Below, piece after piece: positions 35,081-46,376 of a stretch of DNA of 64,000 nucleotides. The DNA comes from Lepus europaeus (Eukaryota > Chordata > Mammalia > Lagomorpha > Leporidae): NCBI RefSeq assembly GCF_033115175.1, contig NC_084827.1, forward strand, positions 176,019,401 through 176,083,400, given 5' to 3'. A model generated the notes under the pieces. The model worked only from the letters and a program-made list of their open reading frames with translations. It ran no database searches and was not told the DNA's origin. Every line of letters starts with the position of its first letter. Position 1 is the first letter of the stretch. Made by a program: the position numbers and the translations under genes.

Positions 35081-37249
35081 TTAAGTGGATTCACGGGCTC
35101 TCAGACCACAGTGCTGCGCTGAAATGGTTTCCGCTGCATGGCTCCCCAGCCTGTGGGCACAGCCGTGCTCCCTGCACCAGGGGCGGTGTTCTCTTGAAGG
35201 TGCTCATGGCTTCTCATTCACTGTTTTGGGGCTCCCTCTGGCACAAGTCCACCTCCACTTGGCCAGCCAGGCTTCGGCACAGGGTGACCTCTGGCTGGTC
35301 AGATGTCTCCCCCAACACCTGCTGTCTCCCCAGGGTCCAGATTCCAAGACAGTGCAGAGGAGGTGGGGAGTGGCAAGAGGGAGGAGAGGGAAGGGGGCCC
35401 TCCACGGGGGGTCCTCACTGAGTCCCCCTTCCAGGGAACACAGGGAGTGACCTTGGGAGAGAGGCACAGCAGGGGACACCAGCTGCCTGCACTGCCCCCA
35501 ACCCCAGGGCCAAGATTCCACCTGCAGACAGACCTGTGTCCCTCCCCGGGGCCCTGGCTCAGGCCCCAGCTGTGTCTGGAGACACCCCCAGGAATCTGCA
35601 GGTGAGGGACAGGTGAGCAGACCAGATTAGGAGTGGGGACCTGGGGGGAGGAGTTGAGGTAGCAAGTGCTTCCTGTAGGGAGGGGCCAAGTGGCCCCAGG
35701 GGAGCCTGCTGGGGTGACTGGAAACTAACCAGAGCCCCTGTCCCTAGGGGCCTCCGGTGTTTAGTTATCATTGAGCCCCGGTAGGCACAGATCAAATGAT
35801 CCGTGAGGGCAGTTCTTCCCCGTTGATGAGACCCTACCCGCAAACCCTCAGCTGACTTGGGGCAGCTCCCCTCCTTGTCCACCTGCTCCAGGCCTTGTGC
35901 TGTAGGGTGGGCCAGATGTGAACACACTGTCAACAGCCGACTGCTGTCACACAGCTTCCTGCCTGGGAGAGACCGGGCCTCACGTACAGCATCTCACAGC
36001 ACGGAGCCAGCAGGAAACAGAGGTCTTAGCATATGCCACCTGTCCCCAGTGCAGCCCGGAAGTGCAGGGCCCCAACCCAACCCGCACCTCTAGACTCTGA
36101 AAAACCTCTTCCCGGACGGCTGTGTCAACCCGCATCAGGCACCCTCGGAGACCCCACAGCACCGGGCTGAGAGGTCAGTGCTGCGGCCAGTGGGGCTGCT
36201 CTCAGCAGGGGCCCTGTGTGAAGCCAGGGGAGCCGGCCCTGCCCCTTTGGAGAGCCCAGAAGCCTGGGTGATAGCGTGCAGGGCTTGGCAACCTGCTGGG
36301 ATGGAGGCCCGGTTGGTCAGAGACCAGTCGGGCTGTGGGTGGCCAGGCAGGGGAGGTGGGGTTTGGGCTGTAGGCCAGGCCTCTCCCTGCGGGGTGCTTC
36401 TGGAGGGCCATCACAAAGGGTGCTGGCCCCAGGGTTCCCTTGGAATTCCACCTGGAAGGCCCTTCACATTCCCGGGGTTGGGGCTAACGTTCTGGAAAAT
36501 TCCACCACACTTTGAGTTTTTCCTCTCCTTCCAAGGTGGGGGGAGGGGGTCCTTGAGCCTTAAGGAAAGGGTTTGAAGGGGTTCTCCAGCCCAGGCCCAG
36601 GGACTTGGGGGCTCCCTGTGTGGCCCTGGGCAAGAAAGCAGCTCCCTTCACCGCCATCCCTGGGCAATGGGCTGTGGCTGGACCCAGGGCCCCCCTCCAA
36701 GGCCGGGCAGGCCCCCAGGCTTTGCTCGAGGTGGGACCACAGGCTTTGCACCTCCACTTCCTCCAGTGTGAGACAGAAACAACACATGCTTCCAGGACTG
36801 AGTCATCAGGCACCATATTGTGGCGCTCAGTGACTGCGAGCCCAGCCATGCAGACACACACTGCGCACACACACCGCGTCCACGCGAGCCCGCGGCCTTT
36901 CTAGGTGCCTCTGGGCGCTCAGCACTGGGGCCCCGACGTGCAACCAGACCACAGCGGTCACCCGCGACAGGGCCTTCTGCGGCTGGAAGATTCTCGAAGT
37001 CCCCTGTCTGGGACGCCCCGCACCCAGACCTGCATATTCTGTCTGCGCGCAGCGCGCCCCCACCTCAAGAAGAGCCAAGCCTGGCTGGAGGGAAAAAAAG
37101 AAAAAGTTTTAAGAAATATGTTGGTGGACGAACCAAAAGGGGCCTTTCCGGGGAGGTGAGGGCTTCCCCAGCCGCGGGCTGGGCTGGGGCGCTGAGCCGG
37201 GCTTCCTCTGGTCCCTCCAGGAGGGTCGCGGGCCCTGGCCTGGGTAACT
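35081..37249. other. Repeat-free upstream flank of B3GNT7
   Basis: About 2.2 kb of GC-rich unique DNA with no SINE, unlike the regions on either side. Short motifs that may matter are a palindromic REL/NF-kB-like GGAAAATTCC (36,494-36,503) and an AP-1 consensus TGAGTCA (36,799-36,805), both within 1.2 kb of exon 1. No exon was recognised. Confidence 0.5.
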
Positions 37250-38190
37250 AATCCGCGGGCCTAGGAAGGCGTCAAGGGGCCAGAGGGGAAGCACCCAGCC
37301 CGGGGCGCCGCTGGGGACTTGGGGGCCGGCGGGCGGGCGTCCGGTCCCGCGCGTGCGCGCACCCAGAAGGGGCCGGCGACCCCCGGAGGCCCCGCGCACC
37401 CAGGGGCAGAGGGGACCCTCGCGCGCGCCCGGGGCCGCCTGGGAAACGCGGAGCCGCCCCGCCCGCGGGCAGTGGCGAGGGCCAGGGGGCGCCGAAGGGG
37501 TTAATGCACCTGGGCCGCCGCCGCCCCTGCGGCCCCTCCTCCCGCCGCCGGGAAGAGGAAAGTCTCGGCGGGGGCGCGGCCCGGCCTTCGCCCCCGCCCG
37601 CTCGCCTGCCCGGCTGCACCGACCCAGCCGCGGCGCACAGAGCTGCGACCCGCGCGTCCCGCTCCGCCGCCCGGCCGGGCCGCCATGTCTCTGTGGTGAG
37701 TGGGGGACCGAGAACGGGCGGCGACCCCGGACGCGCCGGGACGCCCGCCGCTCGGGATGGGAGATGCCCGGCCGGGCGAGGCGCCTGGGCCGGGTGGGCG
37801 GCGGGGACCGCGGGGTTGCGCGCCCATCTCTGCAGCCCGGGGGCCCCCGGCAGCCGCTGCCCGGCCCCAGCGGCTGGCACTGCATGTCTCACCGGGGGCT
37901 GAGTCCCGTCCCCATGCGCGGCGGAGCTCGGGGTTCCGGCCGCTGCGCTCCGCGGTGCGCGCTCCCCGGAGCTCTGGCCTCGGCCCCGTTCCTCCCCTCC
38001 CGAGCCGGGCTTTTCTCTTGCACAAGGTCTGGGCCGGGCAGGTGGGGCGCGCCGTCCCGGCGCCGCCAGCTGCGCGTGGGGGCTTCTGCGGGGCCCCCGG
38101 GACCGGAGGACGGGATCCGGAATACTCGTGCGTCCCCGGGAGGGTCGCGTTCGGGTCACGCGCTCCAGCGCTGAGCCTCAGGTGACCCCC
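37250..38190 (+). promoter_or_regulatory. B3GNT7: CpG island promoter of B3GNT7
   Basis: This is the densest CpG region of the window. It surrounds exon 1 and contains several GC-box-like CCGCCC/GGGCGG elements and no obvious TATA box, which fits a dispersed-start promoter. The transcription start cannot be fixed from sequence alone; it should lie within a few hundred bases upstream of 37,685. A partial CTCF-like core (CCAGGGGGCGCC) sits at 37,482-37,493. Confidence 0.75.
37685..37695 (+). CDS. B3GNT7: B3GNT7 coding exon 1 (11 nt)
   Basis: ATGTCTCTGTG encodes Met-Ser-Leu and two bases of Trp4, then splices at GTGAGT (37696). The start sits in a strong Kozak context (GCCGCC before ATG, G at -3) inside the CpG island. 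The Trp codon is completed by the first G of exon 2. This start is chosen over the in-frame ATG at 39176 because that ATG lies in the intron upstream of the acceptor. Confidence 0.92.
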
Positions 38191-40417
38191 GTCTTTCTCC
38201 AGCCGATGCCCAGGAAACCTTGGATTTTTTTTTTTTTTTTTTAAGCAGTGATCTTTATCTTTGAGAAATGCAAGCGAGCGTTCTGACAGCGTGCTACGGC
38301 CGCTCTGTAAGAGTCTAGGAGTAATTCGCCGGTTTCCAGAAACAGAACGGGAGAAGCAGCCCACAGCAGGGAGCCGGCCGGCACCCATTCATTAAATAAG
38401 TTGCCGGCTGCACCCTCCCATCGGGACACGGTCTCCCTGCTTCCCTCTTCTGCTCGAACCACGTTTCCCAGGTGTGCCGGCCGTGTGCCCAGCCTCACGG
38501 CCAGCATCCCCCATCCCGGTCTCCCCTGCCCCTGGATAGCCTGCCTTGCCAACGGCCGCTTCAGCCACCAGGTGTCCACCGGGGAACAGCGTCCAGGCCA
38601 CCCCAGAGTGTGAGCGGAGAGGGAGGGTCCTGGGTTCGGGGGGGCTCAGGCCCCACTCCCTCAGGCAAAGAGCTGTTCTGAAATGGATGTGGGGGTCCCT
38701 GGAGTGCTGGGGTTCTGTGTCCCCTCCCCGAGGAGCAGGGCTGGGGGCCTCATCTCCCCTAGTGGCAGTTAAGGGCGTGGGCTTGTTAAGGTGGGGGTGC
38801 TGGATGATCCTGGTCCATTTCCTGGTGTATCACCCGGGAGGGTTTCTCTTTGGGGTTGTTTCAGGGAGGTGGGGGTTGCCATCCGGAGAGGATGGGTGCC
38901 AGCCTCCCAGGCTGCTCCTCCCAGGACTCTGGTGCAGAACAACTCCGCGATGCCACTGCCCACGGCTCCTGGGTTGCACAGGGAAATGGAAGCCCACCAG
39001 AGCCGCCCCTGAAAGTGGCATGTTCCCCTGAGGGCTTGCCCACGCGCGGTAGGGTCTGACTGCTCTGTGTTGGGAGGTCAGTGTGGGACGAGGAAGCAGG
39101 ACCCTCCTCTGGCCACGCCGGGGCTCCAGGACTTGAGTCTGGGCTTGTCCACGTGGGGCCGCTGCTGGGAGAGGCTTGGGGCTCACCCGTTCTCTGCTCT
39201 GCACCTGTCCCCCACCCCTTAGGAAGAGAACCCTGTACAAGAGTGTATGTCTGGCCCTGGCCCTCCTCGTGGCCGTGACGGTGTTCCAGCGCAGTCTCAC
39301 GCCCGGCCAGTTCCTGCAGGAGCCCCCACTACCCACCCTGGGGCCGCCGAGGGTCCAGAAACCCAGCGGAAACCTGGTGAACCCCAACAGCTTTTGGAAG
39401 AGCCCGAAGGATGTGGTCGCCCCCACGCCCGTGGCCCTCCAGGGGCCCCAGGCCTGGGATGTGACCACCAACAACTGCTCGGCCAATACCAACCTGACCC
39501 ACCAGTCCTGGTTCCAGGGCCTGGAGCCGCACTTCCAGCAGTTTCTGACCTACTCGCACTGCCGCTACTTCCCCATCCTGCTGAACCACCCAGAGAAGTG
39601 CAGGGGTGATGTGTACCTGCTGGTGGTCGTCAAGTCCGTCATCACCCAGCACGACCGCCGCGAGGCCATCCGCCAGACCTGGGGCCTGGAGCGCGAGTCC
39701 GCGGGCAGGGGCAGGGGCGCCGTGCGCACGCTCTTCCTGCTGGGCACGGCCTCCAAGCAGGAGGAGCGCACCCACTACCAGCAGCTGCTGGCCTATGAGG
39801 ACCGCCTGTACGGCGACATCCTGCAGTGGGACTTTCTCGATAGCTTCTTCAACCTGACGCTCAAGGAGATCCACTTCCTCAAGTGGTTGGACATCTACTG
39901 CCCCAGCGTCCCCTTCGTCTTTAAGGGGGACGACGATGTCTTCGTCAACCCCACCAACCTGCTGGAGTTCCTGGCTGACCGGCGGCCGCAGGAGGACCTG
40001 TTTGTGGGGGACGTCCTGCAGCACGCCCGGCCCATCCGTAGGAAAGACAACAAGTATTACATCCCTCCGGCGCTCTACAGCAAGGCCAGCTACCCGCCCT
40101 ACGCCGGCGGAGGCGGCTTCCTCATGGCTGGCGGCCTGGCCCGGCGCCTGCACCGTGCCTGCGACACCCTGGATCTGTACCCCATCGACGACGTCTTCCT
40201 GGGCATGTGCCTGGAAGTGCTGGGCGTGCAGCCCACGGCGCACGAGGGCTTCAAGACTTTCGGCATCTCTCGGAACCGCAACAGCCGCATGAACAAGGAG
40301 CCCTGCTTCTTCCGCTCCATGCTGGTGGTGCACAAGCTCTTGCCCGCCGAGCTGCTGGCCATGTGGGGGCTGGTGCACGGCAACCTCACCTGCTCCCGCA
40401 AGCTCCAGGTGCTCTGA
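37685..40417 (+). CDS. B3GNT7: B3GNT7, beta-1,3-N-acetylglucosaminyltransferase 7 (two coding exons)
   Basis: The spliced CDS is join(37685..37695, 39223..40417): 1,206 nt, 401 residues plus TGA. The product is a GT31-family type II Golgi membrane enzyme. From family knowledge, it transfers GlcNAc in beta-1,3 linkage to galactose-terminated (often sulfated) LacNAc chains, in keratan sulfate and poly-LacNAc synthesis. Seen in the sequence: a short basic cytoplasmic tail (residues 1-10), a signal-anchor at about 11-26 ([16 protein letters not shown]), a Pro-rich stem, and a lumenal catalytic domain from about 130. Motifs in order are [10 protein letters not shown] (149-158), FLLGTA (175-180), the metal/nucleotide-binding KGDDDVFVN (238-246), [14 protein letters not shown] (294-307) and IDDVFLGMC (325-333). 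N-glycosylation sequons lie at Asn88, 94, 214 and 391. The length equals that of human B3GNT7 as I recall it, and all expected motifs are intact. B3GNT7 is preferred over paralogs because of the MSLWK N-terminus and the overall sequence as remembered. Confidence 0.96.
37696..39222 (+). other. B3GNT7: B3GNT7 intron 1
   Basis: A GT-AG intron of 1,527 bp. The donor is GTGAGT. The acceptor follows a C/T-rich tract (about 39,187-39,220) and ends TTAG. Its first 500 bp continue the CpG island. A poly(T) run starts near 38,226 and no SINE is present. It interrupts codon 4 in phase 2. Confidence 0.9.
39223..40417 (+). CDS. B3GNT7: B3GNT7 coding exon 2 (residues 4-401)
   Basis: One uninterrupted frame encodes the transmembrane anchor, stem and the whole GT31 catalytic domain. 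Third positions are very GC-rich, consistent with the GC content around it. The stop is TGA at 40415-40417, directly after a C-terminus ending RKLQVL. No frameshift or premature stop is visible. Confidence 0.96.
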
Positions 40418-41338
40418 CCCCCCACCCCCACCCCCAGGCCACCAGGACGGGCCAGGGCGCAGGCTCTTGGGTCCCCAGCATCCCCGGAAACGCTGGAAGG
40501 GGATGGAGTGGGGTAGCAGGTAACCGGCGAGGGGCCTCCCCGTGTTCGTCATTTCCAGAAAACCCAGGCACAGCTGGGGCTGCTCGGACTGGAGGGCGTC
40601 AGAGGGGCCAGGATGCTCCTCTCCTGGGCCTGTGGCCCAGCCCCCTCCGCCCCCGTGAGAGGCCCTGGCGGCCTCAGAAGAAAGCCTGTGTTCAGGTGCG
40701 CGGGCTTGGCCCGGCCCTGGTAGGTTGGTGGCCACCACGGGGCAGAGTCTCTGTGAAATGCCTCGGTCTCCCCCCAGGGCCCCTGCAGGAGACACTGAAC
40801 CCTGTGCAGGCTCACAGGGCCTCCCGCCTCCACCCCACCCCCTCAGCCCACGGCAGGCTCCCCGCACAGCCCCCCTGCCCGCGCCTGCCCACGCGCTCCG
40901 ACTACCTCAGCGCCCCTCAGAGCCCAGCCTGGGTGCAGGCTGCAGCCCCGCCACACCCCGAGACCAGGCTGCCGAGCAGGCTCCTGGCCCCAGAGCCCTG
41001 GTGCTGCCCGGCGCCAGCCCCAGCCGAGGCCCCTCCCTGGATGTGGACATTTCTCGGTTACTGTGAAGTTTTATTTATGAAGAATGTGGAGGGAGAAGGC
41101 TCCAGGCCTCCGGAGGCGGGGGACCCCCTTCCCTGCACCCCCACGCCCTTCCCAGCCCCGGCCGCACCTCTGCCTCCCCAGGGCGCCCCACAGACCAGCA
41201 TCGCCCTTGCCCTGTGCAGGGAGGCCCAGGCCCTGGGGTGGGTGCAGAGGGCGCAGCCCCTACCTCACATTCAGTCACCTGGTGAAGATGGAGGGCTCAT
41301 CTCTATTTTCTCAATAAAACGGGACTGGTTTCTGCCCG
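40418..41338 (+). other. B3GNT7: B3GNT7 3' UTR
   Basis: A GC-rich unique sequence of about 920 bp runs from the stop codon to the poly(A) signal. The 480-codon open frame crossing it (40,207-41,649) overlaps the true CDS out of frame and is not considered coding. The end point assumes cleavage 15-20 nt after the AATAAA. Confidence 0.75.
41313..41318 (+). terminator. B3GNT7: B3GNT7 polyadenylation signal AATAAA
   Basis: A canonical hexamer about 0.9 kb after the stop codon, followed within 60-90 bp by a GT-rich stretch (about 41,370-41,405) suitable as a downstream element. It is the first AATAAA after the CDS on the plus strand. Confidence 0.85.
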
Positions 41339-43787
41339 GTGTGAAACTCCCTGCTGCCACAGTCAAGGACAAGGCTGGTTCTTTGTTGGTCTCAGCTGGT
41401 GGGTGCCCAGGAAGGAGGGGAGCCCTGGGGCTAGGGCGGGGCGGGGGTGCTCACCCTGCGGCTCCAGGTGTCCCGTGGGCAGCTGCAGTGCTGGCCCCGG
41501 TGTGGGCGGAGAGCAAAGCCCTCGTTTTAGTGGCTCCTGGGCTCCCCATGTCCCTTCCGGTGTCTGAGAGCTGGTGGGCCTGCCATTTGCAGGGCCCTTG
41601 GCCTGAGTGTCAATTTAGCTCGCAGGAGGAAGTCCCTGGGGCAGTCTAATGAGCAGGCAGCAGCTCCCTGAGGACTGAAAAGGGGACAGGCCAGCCGTCC
41701 GTCCCCCACCCTTCTCTCTGTCAACTGCCTGCGTAAGTTGGCAGAGCCCTAGCTCTAAAAAGCTACTAAACATTCTCAGATGGCCCCGTGGTGGGCCCTT
41801 GCGAGGGGTCCGTGGGGCAGCCCTGCCTTGTGCTAAGGAAAGCAGTCTAGGTTGAGACCTGTGTTCCCAGAGCAGCGAGAAAGGATGCGATGGGCGCGGG
41901 CCCAGAGCGGCCGGGTGGCAGTGGGAACAGCTTCTCCCAGCGGCTGGAGCTGGGCTGCGGGGCAGGATGGCTGCTGGCCTCTGGGTTGAGGAGGGCGTGT
42001 CCACTTCATCCTGCAAGCGGAGCCCAGGCTCTGGGTGTCGGGGGACAGGTGTGCCGAGTGGCGGCAGCCCCCCTCTGCCCGTGGCTCCTGACATTCTGCA
42101 CTGGCCATGGCGGGGGTCTGCCTTCCTCAGCCTCTGCCCTGCCCCATTTCTGAGCTCTGGGGTGGGGAGGGGAACCCCTGCAGGAGGCCAGAGCCACAGC
42201 ACACGGGGCAGGAGGGGACACAGGCACCAGCCTGGCCTGCAGTGCCCTTGCGTCTTAATGGAGGCTGAGCACTTGCCTGTGGTAGGAGGCACAGAACACC
42301 CAGGCCTGCAGGACAGTGTTGGAAGTGGGAGGGGTCTGGGTCACAGCTTCCGGAGCAGGGAGGAACCTGGACTGGGTGGCAGGACACATCCTCCCCGCCG
42401 GGCCCGCACCTGGGGCACGGGCGGCAGCCAGTCCCGGGCCTGGTGGCTATGCTGGACATCTCGGTCCCCAGGGCCCCCCCACCCCTGTCCCCTTAGGAAG
42501 AGGGGCTCCACACGAGAGACCTGGAAGAACTGCAGAGACCAAAGGGCCCGCTGCTCTGTCCCCGATGCCGCCGCAGCTCCCAGCCTGGCTTCCTGTCCCC
42601 AGCCTCCCCAGGGCCTGGCCGTCTCTGAAGGCAGCCCTGGCCTTTGCAAGGTGCACTTCTCATCGTTGTGGGGAAGCAGACGCGTGGACATCAATAGTTT
42701 TGCTTCTTGGTGAAGCTCATGACCAATACGCCAGGAACCAACGCGAGATTCACAAAGGAAAAGCAGAACAGATTTCTCCAATCAGAAGTATTCAGCGGCC
42801 CCAGAGCCTGCACAGTACCCAGAGGCATGGGGGAGCCGTCTCTTTTTATGATCTAATAATCAAATGATTTGTCTTAAAGGTACACAGTGAGGGGGAACCA
42901 GCCAGGCCTGCCAGGCCACATTCCTCTGGGCCTCCGTGTCACATTCCTTCCCTTGGGCACTGGGCAGGACCCCTGTGGAATGAGGGTCCGGCCCTCCAGG
43001 GAGAGAGTGACCTTGTAGGTTCTGTGGTTGGCCTGAGAGAGGGGTGCTGGTGAAGCTTGAAGGAGATGTCGGGCGAGAAACCATGCACCACCACGCCAGA
43101 GCGCCAGCACCGGCGATGGTGACACCCAGGGATATGCCTGGTGTGGGGTAAGCATTTCAACGTGTACCGGGAGCACAGAATGGTTACCTTTAGGTTCTTC
43201 TCGTTGATCGCTCAACTCTCTCGCGTGCCCTTACTTGCAGGAATCCAACTCACCTTTTCAGGGTCCCCTCTCTCCTAAATGGACCAAGAATCTCAGGGAC
43301 TTCCTTAATTCACCCCACGTATTCTCTGGACAAGCTGTCACCTCCTGCCGTTCCCGCGCTCTCCAGAGAGTGGCGCTGTTGGACACTAGGCCTGCACAGT
43401 CCTGGGGCTTCGTGGGGTCCGCCGTGGAGCCCTGGGTTCAGAGGCAGGTGTGGCCCCCACTCAGCATCCGTCCCCCAGGAGCAGCAGCATCTAGGGGTGC
43501 CCGGCCGTGTGGTTCCCCGTCAGCTGGGGGAGCCCTACAAGCTCACAGCTGGGGCGATCTTCCGGGCCTTCGTGGGAGTAGATTTCCATCAGGCCGCAGC
43601 CTGACGTGGAGGAGTAGGTGGTGGGAGGCTGGAGCCTTGGTCTTTTCCTCACCAAAGCCCAGGAGCTGCCTTTGCAGCCGGCTCCGCGTGCATTCCGAGA
43701 GGCCTGGGAAGGGGCGGCCTCCTCCCCAGGGCGGTGGGTGCTACCCGGCCTCGTTTGCATAACTAAAGGAGACCACAAAAGGAGCCT

Positions 43788-43800
43788 GTTGCTAGGTGAC
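43788..43800 (-). promoter_or_regulatory. RFX X-box match
   Basis: Reverse strand GTCACC-T-AGCAAC fits GTNRCC N(0-3) RGYAAC at every position. Confidence 0.35.
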
Positions 43801-43884
43801 TGGATCTGCGCACCTAGGCTCACAGCCGCCGCGCCGCATCGAAGAAAGGAGTGGGGGCCCCCGAGAAGGATCCCGCAGCTATTG

Positions 43885-43935
43885 TGTGCCGGGCAGGATT
43901 TGAACTCCTAACCCCACGCCCTGCTGTCTCCCTTC
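43885..43935 (+). mobile_element. MIR-like fragment
   Basis: GGCAGGATTTGAACTCCTAA and CCCTGCTGTCTC resemble the MIR segment AGCCGGGATTCGAACCC...CTGTCTGACTCC. Confidence 0.4.
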
Positions 43936-44177
43936 CCCCTTCGAAGTAAATGCCCGTTTGTTGCTTTTGTCCCAAAGTCCGGGAAGTAGCATGTGTGATG
44001 TTCCGCGAGTGACTGGCAAGTTGGTATTTTGGATTGGGAGAGAGACTCCCCTAGCTGGTTACTGCAAATGGTTCTGTGTGCTGTCTGAAGCTCGGCCCTG
44101 AGCTACCTGTTGTGAGCCCCATCTTCTCTGAGCTGTTTTGCACCCCATGACCAAACAAGAAAAACGCAGGACGGTTT

Positions 44178-44452
44178 TAAGGGTTTGTTTATTGTCATCT
44201 ACTTGAAAGACAGAGAAAGATCTGCTCCGCACTGGTCTGTTCCCCAAATGCCCGCCACAGCCTGTGGCTGGGCCAGGAGCCAACTCCATCCGGGTCTCAT
44301 AAGTGGGTGGCAGGGGCCAAGCACTTGGGCCATCCCCGGCTACCTTCCTGGCGTCTGCAGGAAGCTGGATTGGAAGTGGAGTGAGCAGACGCCGAGAGAG
44401 GATGGGGCATCCTAACTAGTGCCTTAGCTAGCTGCGCCACAGCACACACCAC
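44178..44452 (-). mobile_element. Old CSINE
   Basis: GTTTGTTTATTGTCATCTAC at the left, GGAAGCTGGATTGGAAGTGG and GCGCCACAGCACACACC at the right. Confidence 0.8.
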
Positions 44453-44519
44453 AAGCATCACACATTTGTTGACAGCAACAAAAATCCTCATTTAATTACA
44501 AACTTAAAAGTGGATCATT

Positions 44520-44820
44520 TAGGAGCCAGTGCTGTGGCGTGGTAGGTGGATGGCACCGGCATCCCATATGGGTACCAGTCCCTGTCCCGGCTGCTCCCCT
44601 TCCAATCCAGCTCTCTGCTTGTGCCCTGGGAAAGCAGCAGAGGATGGTCCAAGTGCACACACATGGGAGACCTGGAAGAAGCTCCTGGCTCCTGGCTTCA
44701 GATTGGCCCAGGTCGGGCCGTTGCAGCCATTTAGGGAGTGAATCAGGGGATGGAAAATCTCTCTCTGTCTCTCCCTCACTCTTGCTCTGTAACTCTGCCT
44801 TTCAAATAAATAAATAAATT
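44520..44820 (+). mobile_element. CSINE
   Basis: Head AGGAGCCAGTGCTGTGGCGT; the CTTGGGCCCCTGCACC segment is deleted; tail AAATAAATAAATAAAT. Confidence 0.92.
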
Positions 44821-45734
44821 GCCAGAATCCAATCGTGCTCCATCTTCAGCAGCCCCCATATTTGGCTGCTAGCGCTGTTCCCTCGGCATCGTCCTCTATG
44901 GGAAAGAAACCAGCAGAAGTGTCCGTCCCTGGAGGGAGAGGGGAGCCATGAACAGCTCCCCAGGCAGCGGCAGCCGCTCCTGCAACACGGAAATGCACTC
45001 CGAGCGAGGCAACAGGACCCCAAGACCCGAGGCCAGGGGGCCATTTTATGCTTAGGTCACCCCCTTTGTGAGGGACCCCCAAATCAGGTCCTCCGCTGGG
45101 GTCCCGAAGCTGAGCATCAACAGCTCAAGTTGTCAGCGGCCAGGAGCAGAGCGCCAGTCCCCTGCTCCGCACCACCCCCTACCCCTGGCCTGTTTTAGAC
45201 CCCTGCTCTCTGTCTCGGCCCAACCCCGACTTTCTCTTTACCCCTCCCATTCTGTCCCCCCTAAAATCCTCAAACCTCACAGGCAGATATTAGCCTATGT
45301 GTGTAGATGGGCCGAGGAAAGTGAGAATTTGTAGAGAGAACACATTCATGTGCAATGTCACGAGGAAGCCAGCCCTGAAGGCAGCGCAGCCGGACACCCA
45401 GTCAGTCTGGTCCCAGCCTGCTCTTTGGGGCAGCTCAGGGGCTCCCCCTGCTGGCACCAGGGAGCTGTTAGGTCCCTTAACACCACACTGATAAGGTCCT
45501 GGGAGGATTTTTCAGGAACACCCCATCCAGAAATTCCCAGCAGAGGGAGGTGGGGAGGTGGGGAGGTGGGGCGGCCAGCTCCTTCCTGGGGCACTGGGAT
45601 GCCCGCTGGGATGTCCTTGTTAAACTCCCACGTGCAGCTGCTCTCTATCCCAGGTCTGAGTTCTCTCTCCCCAGAAGACCGCCCCTCTGAGCAGCCATCT
45701 CAGTACCCAGTGGGCGTGTCAGCACGGACGCTGG

Positions 45735-45746
45735 GTTACCAGCAAC
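45735..45746 (+). promoter_or_regulatory. RFX X-box match
   Basis: GTTACCAGCAAC fits the same consensus with zero spacer. A weaker X-box (one mismatch) lies at 49,984-49,997. Confidence 0.35.
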
Positions 45747-46351
45747 TCCGAAGGCTCCCATGGTTGTTCAGGCAGCCATCCTGAGCCCACTGGCCTGGCC
45801 AGTCAGGCCAGTGTTGGGGTGGGGGCACCCTCCTCGGGTGACACTAGGGCTGAGGGCGCCAGGACAACCACGCAGAATCAGGACTAAACGTGATCACATA
45901 GACCCGGCACACCCAGCAAGGCCCATCCGTGCAGCCTGCCTTCCTCCCCAGGAAGGGGCGGGACCCCTGTGTGGCCAGCTGGGCAGGGGGCACCCGGCTG
46001 GCTTTAGGGAGAAGGGATCCTGGCTTCTGTGTCCAGCTCGGGGAAGAGGTATTCTCCATTCCATGGCTCACCTTGGGGGGCAGGAGGTCCTCGAGAAACC
46101 TGGGGGACACAGCCCCATCCCCAATGCTGGGCAATGAACCAGGCACAGCCGAGGTGGACTCCTCTCCCAGCTGTGGAAAAACCAGTTTGCCTCCATCTGC
46201 AACTCGATTCCTCTCCTCCATGTACATCTGTGCTTCCCCAAGGCTCCTGGGAAGCCGAGAGAGAGGCAAATCCTCCAAGGCACGCTCACTCCCACCTGCC
46301 CGGCAGCCAGGAACTGGCCCTTTGAGAATTACCTTCCAACAGCGGCTTTGC

Positions 46352-46376
46352 CACACACACACACACACACACACAC
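46352..46376. repeat. (AC)12 microsatellite
   Basis: A pure AC run in otherwise unique sequence. Confidence 0.95.

Larger units (their letters stand above)
41340..44177. other. Unique downstream flank of B3GNT7
   Basis: No CSINE occurs here. An RFX X-box match (43,788) and a MIR-like tail (about 43,885-43,935) are the only elements I can name. The AT-richer stretch 42,690-42,900 may be an unidentified old transposon. No coding signal was recognised. Confidence 0.45.

Noticed and set aside
37272..38388. Two overlapping 295-codon minus-strand frames across the CpG island (37,272-38,159 and 37,501-38,388)
   Set aside because: CpG-rich sequence has few stops; Pro/Arg/Gly-rich translations without domains, opposite exon 1.
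40207..41649. 480-codon plus-strand frame
   Set aside because: Overlaps the end of B3GNT7 in another frame and runs through its 3' UTR and poly(A) signal.
42660..42900. Possible ERV/MaLR fragment
   Set aside because: AT content differs from the surroundings but no diagnostic LTR or internal motif was found.
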